Shown here: positions 17,001 to 23,217 of the stretch, piece after piece
Numbering within the stretch: position 1 is the stretch's first letter
Layout of the letters: every line of letters begins with the position of its first letter
NCBI GenBank assembly: GCA_934718135.1
Contig: CAKUZW010000002.1
Coordinates: 310,001 to 374,000, forward strand
DNA length: 64,000 bases
Direction: 5' to 3'
Origin: an uncultured Candidatus Melainabacteria bacterium
GTDB lineage: Bacteria > Cyanobacteriota > Vampirovibrionia > Gastranaerophilales > Gastranaerophilaceae
Position numbers and translations under genes: made by a program
The notes under the pieces: model-generated
The model's input: the letters and a program-made list of their open reading frames with translations, nothing else
The model's database searches: none
Told to the model about the DNA's origin: nothing

Positions 17001-18589
17001 CTGCGGTTTCAAATCTAAATATCGGTGAAAATTCTTCAATTTATTACCTTGGGGCAACACTTGCAGGTGCTCCGACAGGTGCTATCGGAACAGACGGAAT
17101 GACTACAAATCCGGTTTCAGTTACATCTGACACCGTTCTTTATCCAAATAAAGTTAAAGTAAATTCACTCAAGTACAACCAAATAATTACATCTCAAAAT
17201 AAGAAGAAATCTATTCAAAACCAATTGAATGCGTCAGGCGAAATTGCTTTGTTAAACAATAATGCTCTTGCATTTAAAAACTTTAGAGTGAAAACTAATC
17301 AACCGACAAATGCAAGGATTTTCAACGTATTATTGAAAAAGCCAACAATAAAACAGGGTGTATTCACGTCAGATCTTCTTATCAATGGAACATCTCTTGC
17401 TCCCCACATTTTAGGTGATTTAAATATTACAAGTATTGATATTCCACTTCTTGATTCAACAATACGAGACATTGATATTGATTTCAAAAAAGATTTTATC
17501 AATCTTACATCGAAAGCTGTTGTTTTGACTAACGACATTACACTTGTTGCAAAAATAGTAAATAAACCGACTTTGCCAATTATTGTCGAGGATGCAAAAC
17601 TTCAAATGGATGAGCTTAATCTCAATGTTGTATCTAAAGCACTGGATGATTTTGATGTTGATAATACTAGGAATAATCATATCCAATCATCAGCAACACT
17701 CCCAATTTCTCCTGATATGATAAGAATTAAAAATGCAGAAATTAATGCAGATAAAATCCTTATCAAAAAGGCAAATGCAACAAACTTTAATTCAAAAATT
17801 ACGCTTGGGCAAGACAATGTTTTGAATATAGAAAACTACAACTTTAATCTTGCAAATGGAACCGTTGAAGGTAAAATAAATTACAATCTCGATACCCTTG
17901 CAGGATATGGCGAAATGTCAATAAACAATGCTGATGCTCAAATCATTGGTGAAAATTTCTTTGATATGCCCGGTCAAATGTATGGACGAGTTACAGGAGA
18001 TATGAGAGTCGCTTGTACAGGACTTTCAAGTGTTGATTGCGTTAATACTCTATCTGGTGATGGAAATTTCAAAGTTCTTGATGGACGTATGCCAAAACTT
18101 GGTTCTCTTGAATATCTTCTAAAAGCCGGAAACTTGATTACCGGTGGAATTACAGGACTTTCAATCAATGGTATAATTGACTTAATTACTCCGTTAAAAA
18201 CCGGAAACTTCGAAAGCATTAGTGGAAATGTTAAAGTTAATAATGGTGTTGCAGACGAAATTAATGTGTATTCAAAAGGTAAAGATTTGAATTTGTATTT
18301 AACCGGAAGTTACAATATTTCAACACTTGTTGCTGATATGGAGGTTTATGGTAGTTTATCCAAAAACTTCTCAACTCTTCTTAGTAGAATAGGTAACGCA
18401 TCCCTTAATCGCTTGTTTAACGCAATTCCGGGGGTTAATATCAATGAGGTTAACCCTAAATCAACAAGCAATATCAACAAAATTCCAAACTTTGATAAAT
18501 CAAATGTCCTAAGAGTATTCAAAGCTGATATTTACGGTGATATTAATGGAAGTAATTATGTTAAAAGCTTCCGTTGGATAAAGAATTAG
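14090..18589 (+). CDS. AsmA/TamB-like giant envelope protein
   Basis: A 1499-residue protein. One N-terminal transmembrane segment (about residues 7-27) anchors it in the inner membrane. The AsmA-type start follows (GYIVDIGSPDIS, then NPKLKIKLLPLL), and then about 1400 residues of repetitive beta-strand-rich sequence with many NVKG, GNVNI and SGDGNFKV-like turns. Near the C-terminus a DMRVACTGLS/LSGDGNFKVLDG segment resembles the conserved AsmA C-terminal region. Such proteins form hydrophobic grooves that carry phospholipids from inner to outer membrane. Its presence fits a diderm envelope. It is a single-gene unit upstream of spmA. Whether it is closer to AsmA or TamB cannot be settled by eye. 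Confidence 0.82.
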   Translation: MKQKWKIVTLVGILAITCGAYTWGIPAAVNIKARKHFIEQKITDSTGYIVDIGSPDISMGAFPSVWVKSSNITLFNSDGTKALSIDNPKLKIKLLPLLFKKVEIAKISATKEDAFFTLTKDKQFLLGQYPLKFNPNQKSDFTLSKIEMDLGAYNLYLNDKLNNQQVSLIGEYFDHGKYVANKHVKFSTSGHLNIRNKSTKYFSDIEINLPINRLTDDKLRINADISKFNLSDISEYVNILSNGKIKQTAGIVNIHAKTKSDKFGHKNIQTEISTNNLKIIGHDKASSIIFDEKLTSNINFNTIEDGIHLKKFSIEAKNIHANAEGKVYRIGEKLPLLDLEAEVKNTRLEDVCAILPGSETLLPDFNLYRLKKYVFYGNGEGRVKFRGRANRPFVTGFVKLRDAYLIHPIKGAPANASIDLNFIGKRMLLDVFVPTSKNQNVSVKGDVKIDGSKYSELKIKSTDAVVLEPAQEILNPLHEILKFQLGPVPMMKIQGVGNINMRSAGKKVDPHIWGDIRFKNVTTSFNDVHNLVLKNGSGEVIFNDTQTKFRSYYATINGKPVEIKGNCSVLGKLNVFVTSKGQNIPSLIKVIETSPILVDVQKVIEPFKNPQGIGDVFLHIYGNAKNAETVEFNKDLFAKGTITFHNASTTLQDTYLPFTNVNGVVNFDQYDSDYDVTGYVRNSKLRVKGTGSNSNIDLIASSDNFAIGDCSDLLYPKMDLPYQKEIGQIHASFVGRYNGAVEANNLDYDKVIVDGKFLPNMKTSNPIKTNGGTFSIRHGVLKTSTMSGLFNNNPFTLNLTMSDIYDKMNISNAIFNFQNLDLRVINTVKSQIKLPKQLEQQVDLISDIKGVVNVKGTIRNDNIWTNVNLAGTSFVYKPFGASVNILSGNAKMAGDKLYLERINSRVSSMPVFLNGSVSNVLKNPNLNMFVSAKPTQLFFDRFINSKSVYPVKLKGDVNFNSSLRGTVDRISAVSNLNIGENSSIYYLGATLAGAPTGAIGTDGMTTNPVSVTSDTVLYPNKVKVNSLKYNQIITSQNKKKSIQNQLNASGEIALLNNNALAFKNFRVKTNQPTNARIFNVLLKKPTIKQGVFTSDLLINGTSLAPHILGDLNITSIDIPLLDSTIRDIDIDFKKDFINLTSKAVVLTNDITLVAKIVNKPTLPIIVEDAKLQMDELNLNVVSKALDDFDVDNTRNNHIQSSATLPISPDMIRIKNAEINADKILIKKANATNFNSKITLGQDNVLNIENYNFNLANGTVEGKINYNLDTLAGYGEMSINNADAQIIGENFFDMPGQMYGRVTGDMRVACTGLSSVDCVNTLSGDGNFKVLDGRMPKLGSLEYLLKAGNLITGGITGLSINGIIDLITPLKTGNFESISGNVKVNNGVADEINVYSKGKDLNLYLTGSYNISTLVADMEVYGSLSKNFSTLLSRIGNASLNRLFNAIPGVNINEVNPKSTSNINKIPNFDKSNVLRVFKADIYGDINGSNYVKSFRWIKN

Positions 18590-18596
18590 GTTTTCA

Positions 18597-18625
18597 TTGA
18601 CCGTGATTTTATTTGATGTCATAAT
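18597..18625 (+). promoter_or_regulatory. Sigma-70-type promoter for leaderless spmA
   Basis: TTGACC, a 17-bp spacer and CATAAT. The -10 box ends 6 nt before the ATG at 18632, and no Shine-Dalgarno is present, so the start codon should be the first bases of the mRNA. Confidence 0.75.
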
Positions 18626-18631
18626 CATTTT

Positions 18632-19237
18632 ATGAATTATATTTTTTATTTTTTGATAGTAATTTCAATAATAATTGGAGCCATAAACGGAAAACTGCAA
18701 GATGTCGTCAATTCTATTATGTCGGGAGCTGAATTATCTGTTAAAATCGCTTTTTCGCTTATTGGAATCATGGCTTTTTGGCTTGGGATTATGCGGATTG
18801 CAGATAAATCCGGACTTATAAAAATTATCTCTAAAATATTAAAACCAATTACAAAAATATTGTTCAATGAACTTCCACAGGATTCTCCTGCCATTGGTGA
18901 TATCGCAATGAATTTCACTGCAAATGCCTTCGGACTTTCGAATGCGGCGACTCCTTTTGGAATTAAGGCAATGGAAGAACTTCAAAAAGAAAATAAGGAT
19001 AAATCAACAGCGACAAATTCAATGTGCTTGTTTTTGGGAATGAATACAGCAGGATTTCAGCTCATTCCGACAACGGTTTTAGCCGTTCTTGTCGGAATTG
19101 GGTATAAAAACCCGACAGAAATAATCGCTCCAACTTTTTTAGTCACGCTGATAGCTTTTGTTTCTGCAATAATTATGGCAAAAATCGGGCAAACAATAAG
19201 TAACCAAATAGAAAAGAAGGAGGTCGAGAATGACTAG
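18632..19237 (+). CDS. spmA: Spore maturation protein A-like membrane protein
   Basis: A 201-residue multi-span membrane protein of the nucleoside-recognition (Gate) domain family. The SpmA pattern is clear: FSLIGIMAFWLGIMRIADKSG, then PAIGDIAMNFTANAFGLSNAATPFGIKAM and the conserved GMNTAGFQLIPTT. In Bacillus, SpmA and SpmB act in spore core dehydration; homologues occur in many non-sporulating bacteria, where the role is unknown. It overlaps spmB by 8 bp, so the two are co-translated. No other sporulation gene cluster is present in the window. Confidence 0.93.
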   Translation: MNYIFYFLIVISIIIGAINGKLQDVVNSIMSGAELSVKIAFSLIGIMAFWLGIMRIADKSGLIKIISKILKPITKILFNELPQDSPAIGDIAMNFTANAFGLSNAATPFGIKAMEELQKENKDKSTATNSMCLFLGMNTAGFQLIPTTVLAVLVGIGYKNPTEIIAPTFLVTLIAFVSAIIMAKIGQTISNQIEKKEVEND

Positions 19238-19763
19238 ACTTCTGAATTTGATTTCTCTTTGGGCGTTGCCATTAATAATTCTTGTCGCATTAACTTTTGG
19301 TATCATTAAAAAAGTTCCTATATATGAAGAATTTACTGAAGGAGCTAAAGAGGGTTTTAAAGTTTCAGTAAAAATTATTCCATACTTAGTTGCAATCATT
19401 GTCGCAATATCAATGCTTAGAGCAAGTGGAGCAATTGAAATGTTAGCAAACCTTATGGCTCCAATTCTTACCAAATTTCATATTCCTGCAGATACTTTGC
19501 CGCTAATGATTGTTCGCTCATTGTCAGGTTCCGGAGCTTTGGGGATTTTTTCAGATATTGCAAATAATTTGGGGCCGGATTCTTATGCAACAAAACTTTC
19601 TGCAATTATGCTTGGGAGTAGCGAAACTACATTCTATGTTCTAGCGGTGTATTTTGGTTCCGTTGGAATAAAAAAAATCCGATACGCCCTTGTGATAGGT
19701 TTGTTAGCAGATTTGGTCGGAATTATCGCAGCAATTTCAGTTTGCCATTGTATGTTTGGCTAA
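19230..19763 (+). CDS. spmB: Spore maturation protein B-like membrane protein
   Basis: A 177-residue membrane protein with about four to five spans and the same Gate fold. SpmB features are VPIYEEFTEGAKEGF near the start, IVAISMLRASGA, and RSLSGSGALGIFSD followed by MLGSSETTFYVLAVYFGSVG. A strong AGGAGG ribosome site inside spmA precedes its ATG. It should pair with SpmA in the inner membrane, probably as a transporter-like heteromer of unknown substrate. Its 3' end overlaps the convergent zinc-ribbon gene by 41 bp. Confidence 0.93.
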   Translation: MTRLLNLISLWALPLIILVALTFGIIKKVPIYEEFTEGAKEGFKVSVKIIPYLVAIIVAISMLRASGAIEMLANLMAPILTKFHIPADTLPLMIVRSLSGSGALGIFSDIANNLGPDSYATKLSAIMLGSSETTFYVLAVYFGSVGIKKIRYALVIGLLADLVGIIAAISVCHCMFG

Positions 19764-20091
19764 TATCAAGCCAACTTTGCGTGTATTCAGCGATTTCATT
19801 TTTAACAATTTCTCTAACTAAAATTGCGTAATGAATATTTATACAATCAAGTTTTTCGAGTCGCTCAACAACAAAACCTTTACAACCACAATTGTGACAG
19901 AAGTTTTCGAGAGGAACAACCTCATCATTCCGAATTGTCGCAACTTCTTTCATTCCGCAACAAGAACATCTAACCAAATACCATTGGTTTTCAATCAATT
20001 CTCCGCAATCAGGACAATAACAAATGTCTTGATCTATCGGGACATTGTGATGTTTGCATTTATGAAAACCCAAAATCTCACTCAAAATCAT
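19723..20091 (-). CDS. Zinc-ribbon protein
   Basis: A 122-residue soluble protein with two zinc-ribbon-like modules: CYCPDCGELIE (about residues 24-34) paired with CSCCGMKEV (about 42-50), and CHNCGCKGF (about 65-73). The C-terminal third is helical. I do not recognise a family. It could be a small nucleic-acid or protein adaptor. It is convergent with spmB and overlaps its end by 41 bp, which is unusual; a shorter true end is impossible since the stop defines it. Confidence 0.65.
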   Translation of the reverse strand: MILSEILGFHKCKHHNVPIDQDICYCPDCGELIENQWYLVRCSCCGMKEVATIRNDEVVPLENFCHNCGCKGFVVERLEKLDCINIHYAILVREIVKNEIAEYTQSWLDISQTYNGKLKLLR

Positions 20092-20128
20092 ATTTTTTGT
20101 TTAATTATAAAAATTTAGAAGTCAAAAA

Positions 20129-20449
20129 TTATATGTCGAACTGTTTAATAATTTTATACATAATTTGCTTTTTGTCTAAAGGTTGGCGTTTAACAATTTC
20201 GATAATCTTATTTTCCAAATCCAAATCCGTTGTAAAATAATCAAAATCGAAGAAATTTTCAGGTTTTACATCAAAAGTATTCAAAATATTCAAAACCGTT
20301 TGCATAGAAGGATAACTTTTACCATTTTCAATGTTGCTCAATGAAGAGGGTTCAATTCCGATTTTTTCACTAAAATTCTCTTGCGTAAATCCGGACTTTT
20401 TTCTTATTTCTTTAATTTTTTGCCCAATTTTGTATTTGTTATCCTGCAT
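20129..20449 (-). CDS. XRE-family regulator with C-terminal tail
   Basis: A 106-residue Cro/CI-type regulator. The helix-turn-helix is at about residues 19-42 (FTQENFSEKIGIEPSSLSNIE), followed by the usual NGKSYPS turn. A helical tail of about 35 residues may give dimerisation. A TAGGAG ribosome site precedes the ATG. It is divergent from prepilin B, mirroring the XRE gene at 7450 next to prepilin A, although the two regulators are not close in sequence. Repeated GTAAACA motifs (20502 and 20533) overlap the opposing promoter and could be its operators. Confidence 0.85.
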   Translation of the reverse strand: MQDNKYKIGQKIKEIRKKSGFTQENFSEKIGIEPSSLSNIENGKSYPSMQTVLNILNTFDVKPENFFDFDYFTTDLDLENKIIEIVKRQPLDKKQIMYKIIKQFDI

Positions 20450-20519
20450 AAAATCTCCTAACTAAGATAGGATAGTAGTTCAGCAGAATAAAATACATAA
20501 TGTAAACATTATATTTGCA

Positions 20520-20546
20520 TTGACAATTTGGCGTAAACAATATAAT
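20520..20546 (+). promoter_or_regulatory. Promoter reading toward prepilin B
   Basis: TTGACA and TATAAT with a 15-bp spacer (short of the usual 17). GTAAACA motifs at 20502-20508 and 20533-20539, the second inside the spacer, could let the divergent XRE protein control it. Confidence 0.5.
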
Positions 20547-20636
20547 ATTATAGTGTTAAGATTATAATTTAGGATATTTTATTATGTATACACCAAGTTT
20601 TAAGTCGTTTACGAATTTAAGAGAAAGGGAAAAGCA

Positions 20637-20793
20637 ACAAGGAAATAAGTTCGTTACATTTTTTATGTCATTCTGAAAACTTTGAAAATTTTTTGCGAAG
20701 AATGAGTATAAAATTTTCAAGTTATTCAGAATCTATCAATGTTGATTAAATAACAAATCAAATGAATAGACCCTGAATCGAGTTCAGGGTGAC
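20637..20793 (+). repeat. 157-bp upstream block, copy at locus B
   Basis: Inverted match to 7012-7167. The first about 40 bp are identical and the end carries a CCTGAAT-CGA-GTTCAGGG-type hairpin. It lies just 5' of the shared prepilin start region. Confidence 0.85.
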
Positions 20794-20825
20794 GTGACCC
20801 TAATCCCATTTAGTAGTAACAAATA

Positions 20826-20970
20826 AGAAAGGATGTAAAAATGAAAGATAACAATAAAACGAATTACACCAATGTCACTCTGAACAGCACGAGCAGAAGA
20901 TGTAAGGCGGAGCCGTATCCGTTTAGTGCGAGTGCGGTGATTCAGAGTCTATTTAAATTTAACAAATTAA
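20826..20970 (+). repeat. 145-bp block with ribosome site and start codon shared by prepilin loci
   Basis: It contains AGAAAGGATG, the ATG at 20841 and the first about 43 codons. It matches 6591-6735 (minus) with only two or three base differences, so this is either a recent duplication or a block under strong constraint. Confidence 0.88.
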
Positions 20971-22064
20971 GCAATGGTGAAACTTGTTTGGGATTGTTAC
21001 GTCGCTTCGTACACAAAATTATAAATAATAACGAAATTTCTCCTCACAATGACATGAAAGATAATATCCTGAACTTGGTTCAGGATGACAATGCGGTTGT
21101 TGCACAGAATGATGTAATTAATAAAAACGTAAAGAACTTATTCCCTTATTTCCATATTTCCTTGTCCATTAATAAAAAGTTAAGGAGATTCCGGATCATC
21201 TCTTGGATTATTGGCGGGTCGGCCGGCTCAACGCAGCCCTCACCAGGACGAGCTACACTATCGTTTCGCTCTTGCCAAAATCCGCAGTCCGGAATGACAT
21301 TTATTAAACAACCCGCCTTTACTCTCGCAGAAACCCTCATCACCCTTGGAATCATTGGTATAGTAGCAGCGATGACAATACCGAATTTAATAACCTCCGC
21401 TAACCAAAAAGCAACAGTATCTAGATTAATTGAAGCTCAGTCTATTTTAAATCAAGCTGTTAAAAGCTATACCGCAGATTCAGATGAAGAAGGTAGTGCT
21501 GATTTTGATACCAGCTTGGAACCTAAAGAGTTTGCGGAGAAATATTTTAAACCATATCTAAAAGTTGCAAGAGTGTGTACAAAAATGGAAGACGGATGTT
21601 GGAAAACAGGAAACTTTTATGGTTATTATGATTTAGCAGGAAATAAGGTTACTGATGTTGCACCTTATAGTTTAGTTTTAAATAATGGAATGATTATTGG
21701 TTTTTCAAAAATTTTCGGAACTAAATTATATGCCATTGTTGTAGATGTTGATGGACATAGTAACCGTAATGTTATGGGGCGTGATGTTCATTCGTTTTAC
21801 CCATACAATCGTGATAATTTATGTAGTTACGATTTTGAAAAATGGAAAAACTTAAAAAATGGATTATACCCAGGAGGATTTGATAATTGTGGAGCTCCTC
21901 ATTTGGCGTATTCTCGAGAAGAACTACTTGAAGGAAAAGTGTTACGACCATGCAATAAAAATAAAGCAAACGTCGGAGGAGGCGGCAGAACCGGAGTTGG
22001 TTCTGCATGTGCGGCAGTAATATTTAAAGATGGTTGGAAGATTAGTAAGGACTACCCGTGGTAG
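20841..22064 (+). CDS. Prepilin locus B: pilin-like protein with repeat-derived 5' extension
   Basis: A prepilin (FTLAETLITLGIIGIVAAMTIP helix, globular domain with a Cys-rich Gly-loop near the end) preceded in frame by about 150 codons of mosaic repeat sequence. The ATG at 20841 has the same ribosome site and first 43 codons as prepilin A. An alternative ATG at 21294 (MTFIKQP, then FTLAE) gives a normal short leader but has no good ribosome site and lies in the arm of a GC-rich inserted element. From 20841 the product has 407 residues, from 21294 it has 256. The secreted domain repeats the GRDVHSFYP-like block found in the other prepilins of this window. Confidence 0.75.
   Translation: MKDNNKTNYTNVTLNSTSRRCKAEPYPFSASAVIQSLFKFNKLSNGETCLGLLRRFVHKIINNNEISPHNDMKDNILNLVQDDNAVVAQNDVINKNVKNLFPYFHISLSINKKLRRFRIISWIIGGSAGSTQPSPGRATLSFRSCQNPQSGMTFIKQPAFTLAETLITLGIIGIVAAMTIPNLITSANQKATVSRLIEAQSILNQAVKSYTADSDEEGSADFDTSLEPKEFAEKYFKPYLKVARVCTKMEDGCWKTGNFYGYYDLAGNKVTDVAPYSLVLNNGMIIGFSKIFGTKLYAIVVDVDGHSNRNVMGRDVHSFYPYNRDNLCSYDFEKWKNLKNGLYPGGFDNCGAPHLAYSREELLEGKVLRPCNKNKANVGGGGRTGVGSACAAVIFKDGWKISKDYPW
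21188..21295. repeat. 108-bp GC-rich element bounded by 8-bp inverted repeats
   Basis: ATTCCGGA (21188-21195) and TCCGGAAT (21288-21295) flank a stretch much richer in G and C than its surroundings. It lies inside the open 5' extension of prepilin B, and its right arm supplies the alternative ATG. It looks like a small inserted palindromic element. Confidence 0.65.
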
Positions 22065-22065
22065 G

Positions 22066-22192
22066 GATTGCTTGTAGAATGCCTTCTCAAAACCCGTTCG
22101 CAATGACATGGATAATAAGAAGTAGGTCAGCTTTACAAAGTCGGCAATTAAATAAGTTGGATTGCTTCGCGTTCGCTCGCAATGACGTAATA
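22066..22192. repeat. Dispersed repeat block downstream of prepilin B
   Basis: It contains the CAAAACCCGTTCGCAATGACATGG segment (in part) and a GATTGCTTCGCGTTCGCTCGCAATGACG-type palindrome; both recur, inverted, at 6455-6530 inside the 5' extension of prepilin A. No gene. Confidence 0.75.
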
Positions 22193-22229
22193 AAAAAAAA
22201 CAAGAGCCGCCAATTAAATTGGCGGCTCT
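22193..22229 (-). terminator. Intrinsic terminator downstream of lpxA
   Basis: A perfect 13-bp inverted repeat (AGAGCCGCC-type arms, 22203-22229). On the minus strand it is followed by TTGTTTTTTTTT. It lies about 40 bp after the lpxA stop. Confidence 0.85.
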
Positions 22230-22270
22230 CCATTCTTTTTAAATTCAAATTATTTATTTTTACTCAAACC

Positions 22271-23077
22271 TTATTCATCTGCCAAGCATTCGTGGCCTGA
22301 TTTGTGAGATTTTAGCAATACACCACGTTTTGAAGTATGAATAAATTCAATCATTTTTTCAATATATTCATTCATTGGGATTTCTGCTTTGATTTTTTCA
22401 ATAGCTTGAGAGGTATTGTATTCATCTGAAATCAACAATTTAAACGCTTCATTTGTAGCAGTTCTGATTTCTAGAGGTACCCCACGTCTTTTTAGTGCAA
22501 CAACATTAATTCCACGTGGAACAGGTGGTCTGCCTTCCCCTTTAGAGTATGGAAGAATATCTTGACGAGATGCTGAAAATCCACTGATAATTGCCATATC
22601 GCCAATTCTGATATTTTGGTGAAATACGCTCATTCCGCCAACGAAAGCACCAAATCCAACGTGAACATGCCCGCCCAAAGTTACTAAATTTGCTAAGATA
22701 ACTTGGTCTGCTAAAACGCAGTTATGTGCAACGTGTGAGCCAACCATTAGTAAGCACTTATTACCGATTCGAGTAGTAAAATCACCACAAGCAGCACCTC
22801 TGTGAATTGTTACGTTTTCTTTGATGATAGTTTCATCTCCGATAACAACTTTTGTATCTTCTCCTTTATACCCCAAATCTTGTGGTTCAGAACCAATTGT
22901 TGCAAATGGAGAAATTGTACAATTTTTACCAATTTCAGCGTGTTCAATGTGAGCATTAGAAATTACTCTTGTTCCGCTTCCAATAGTTACACCTTCACCG
23001 ATTACGACATAAGGTCCGATAATTGCGTCTTCTGCAATTTTTGCCGATGGGTGAACTATAGCTGTTTTATCAATCAT
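22271..23077 (-). CDS. lpxA: Acyl-ACP--UDP-N-acetylglucosamine O-acyltransferase
   Basis: A 268-residue left-handed beta-helix acyltransferase, the first enzyme of lipid A synthesis: it moves a 3-hydroxyacyl chain from ACP to UDP-GlcNAc. Hexapeptide repeats fill residues about 1-190 (IGPYVVIGEGVTIG and onward). The catalytic His is His118 in the SHVAHNC motif, matching E. coli His125. The C-terminal helical domain carries GINVVALKRRG. Length matches the family. The ATG at 23077 has an AGAGGGA ribosome site. No other lpx gene is adjacent, and fabZ, the usual neighbour, is absent. It implies a lipid A-type outer membrane. Confidence 0.93.
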   Translation of the reverse strand: MIDKTAIVHPSAKIAEDAIIGPYVVIGEGVTIGSGTRVISNAHIEHAEIGKNCTISPFATIGSEPQDLGYKGEDTKVVIGDETIIKENVTIHRGAACGDFTTRIGNKCLLMVGSHVAHNCVLADQVILANLVTLGGHVHVGFGAFVGGMSVFHQNIRIGDMAIISGFSASRQDILPYSKGEGRPPVPRGINVVALKRRGVPLEIRTATNEAFKLLISDEYNTSQAIEKIKAEIPMNEYIEKMIEFIHTSKRGVLLKSHKSGHECLADE

Positions 23078-23217
23078 GTTTTTCCCTCTTCTTAACTGTG
23101 CGATATATTGATTATAGTACAAACGTAGGATGTTTGCTCTTCCTTTATATTAATTTAATATAAAATACGTGCTAGTCCTTGTTTTTATTAAACATCCAGA
23201 TTTTTAAATTGCAGAAC

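Larger units (their letters stand above)
20450..20840. other. Intergenic region between the XRE gene and prepilin B
   Basis: It holds a rightward promoter, two GTAAACA direct repeats, and the 157-bp block shared with locus A. A 30-codon open frame from 20583 is made partly of repeat words and has no good ribosome site, so I do not call it. Confidence 0.65.

Noticed and set aside
20583..20675. 30-codon frame before prepilin B
   Set aside because: It runs into the shared repeat block, has no ribosome site and no relative at locus A.
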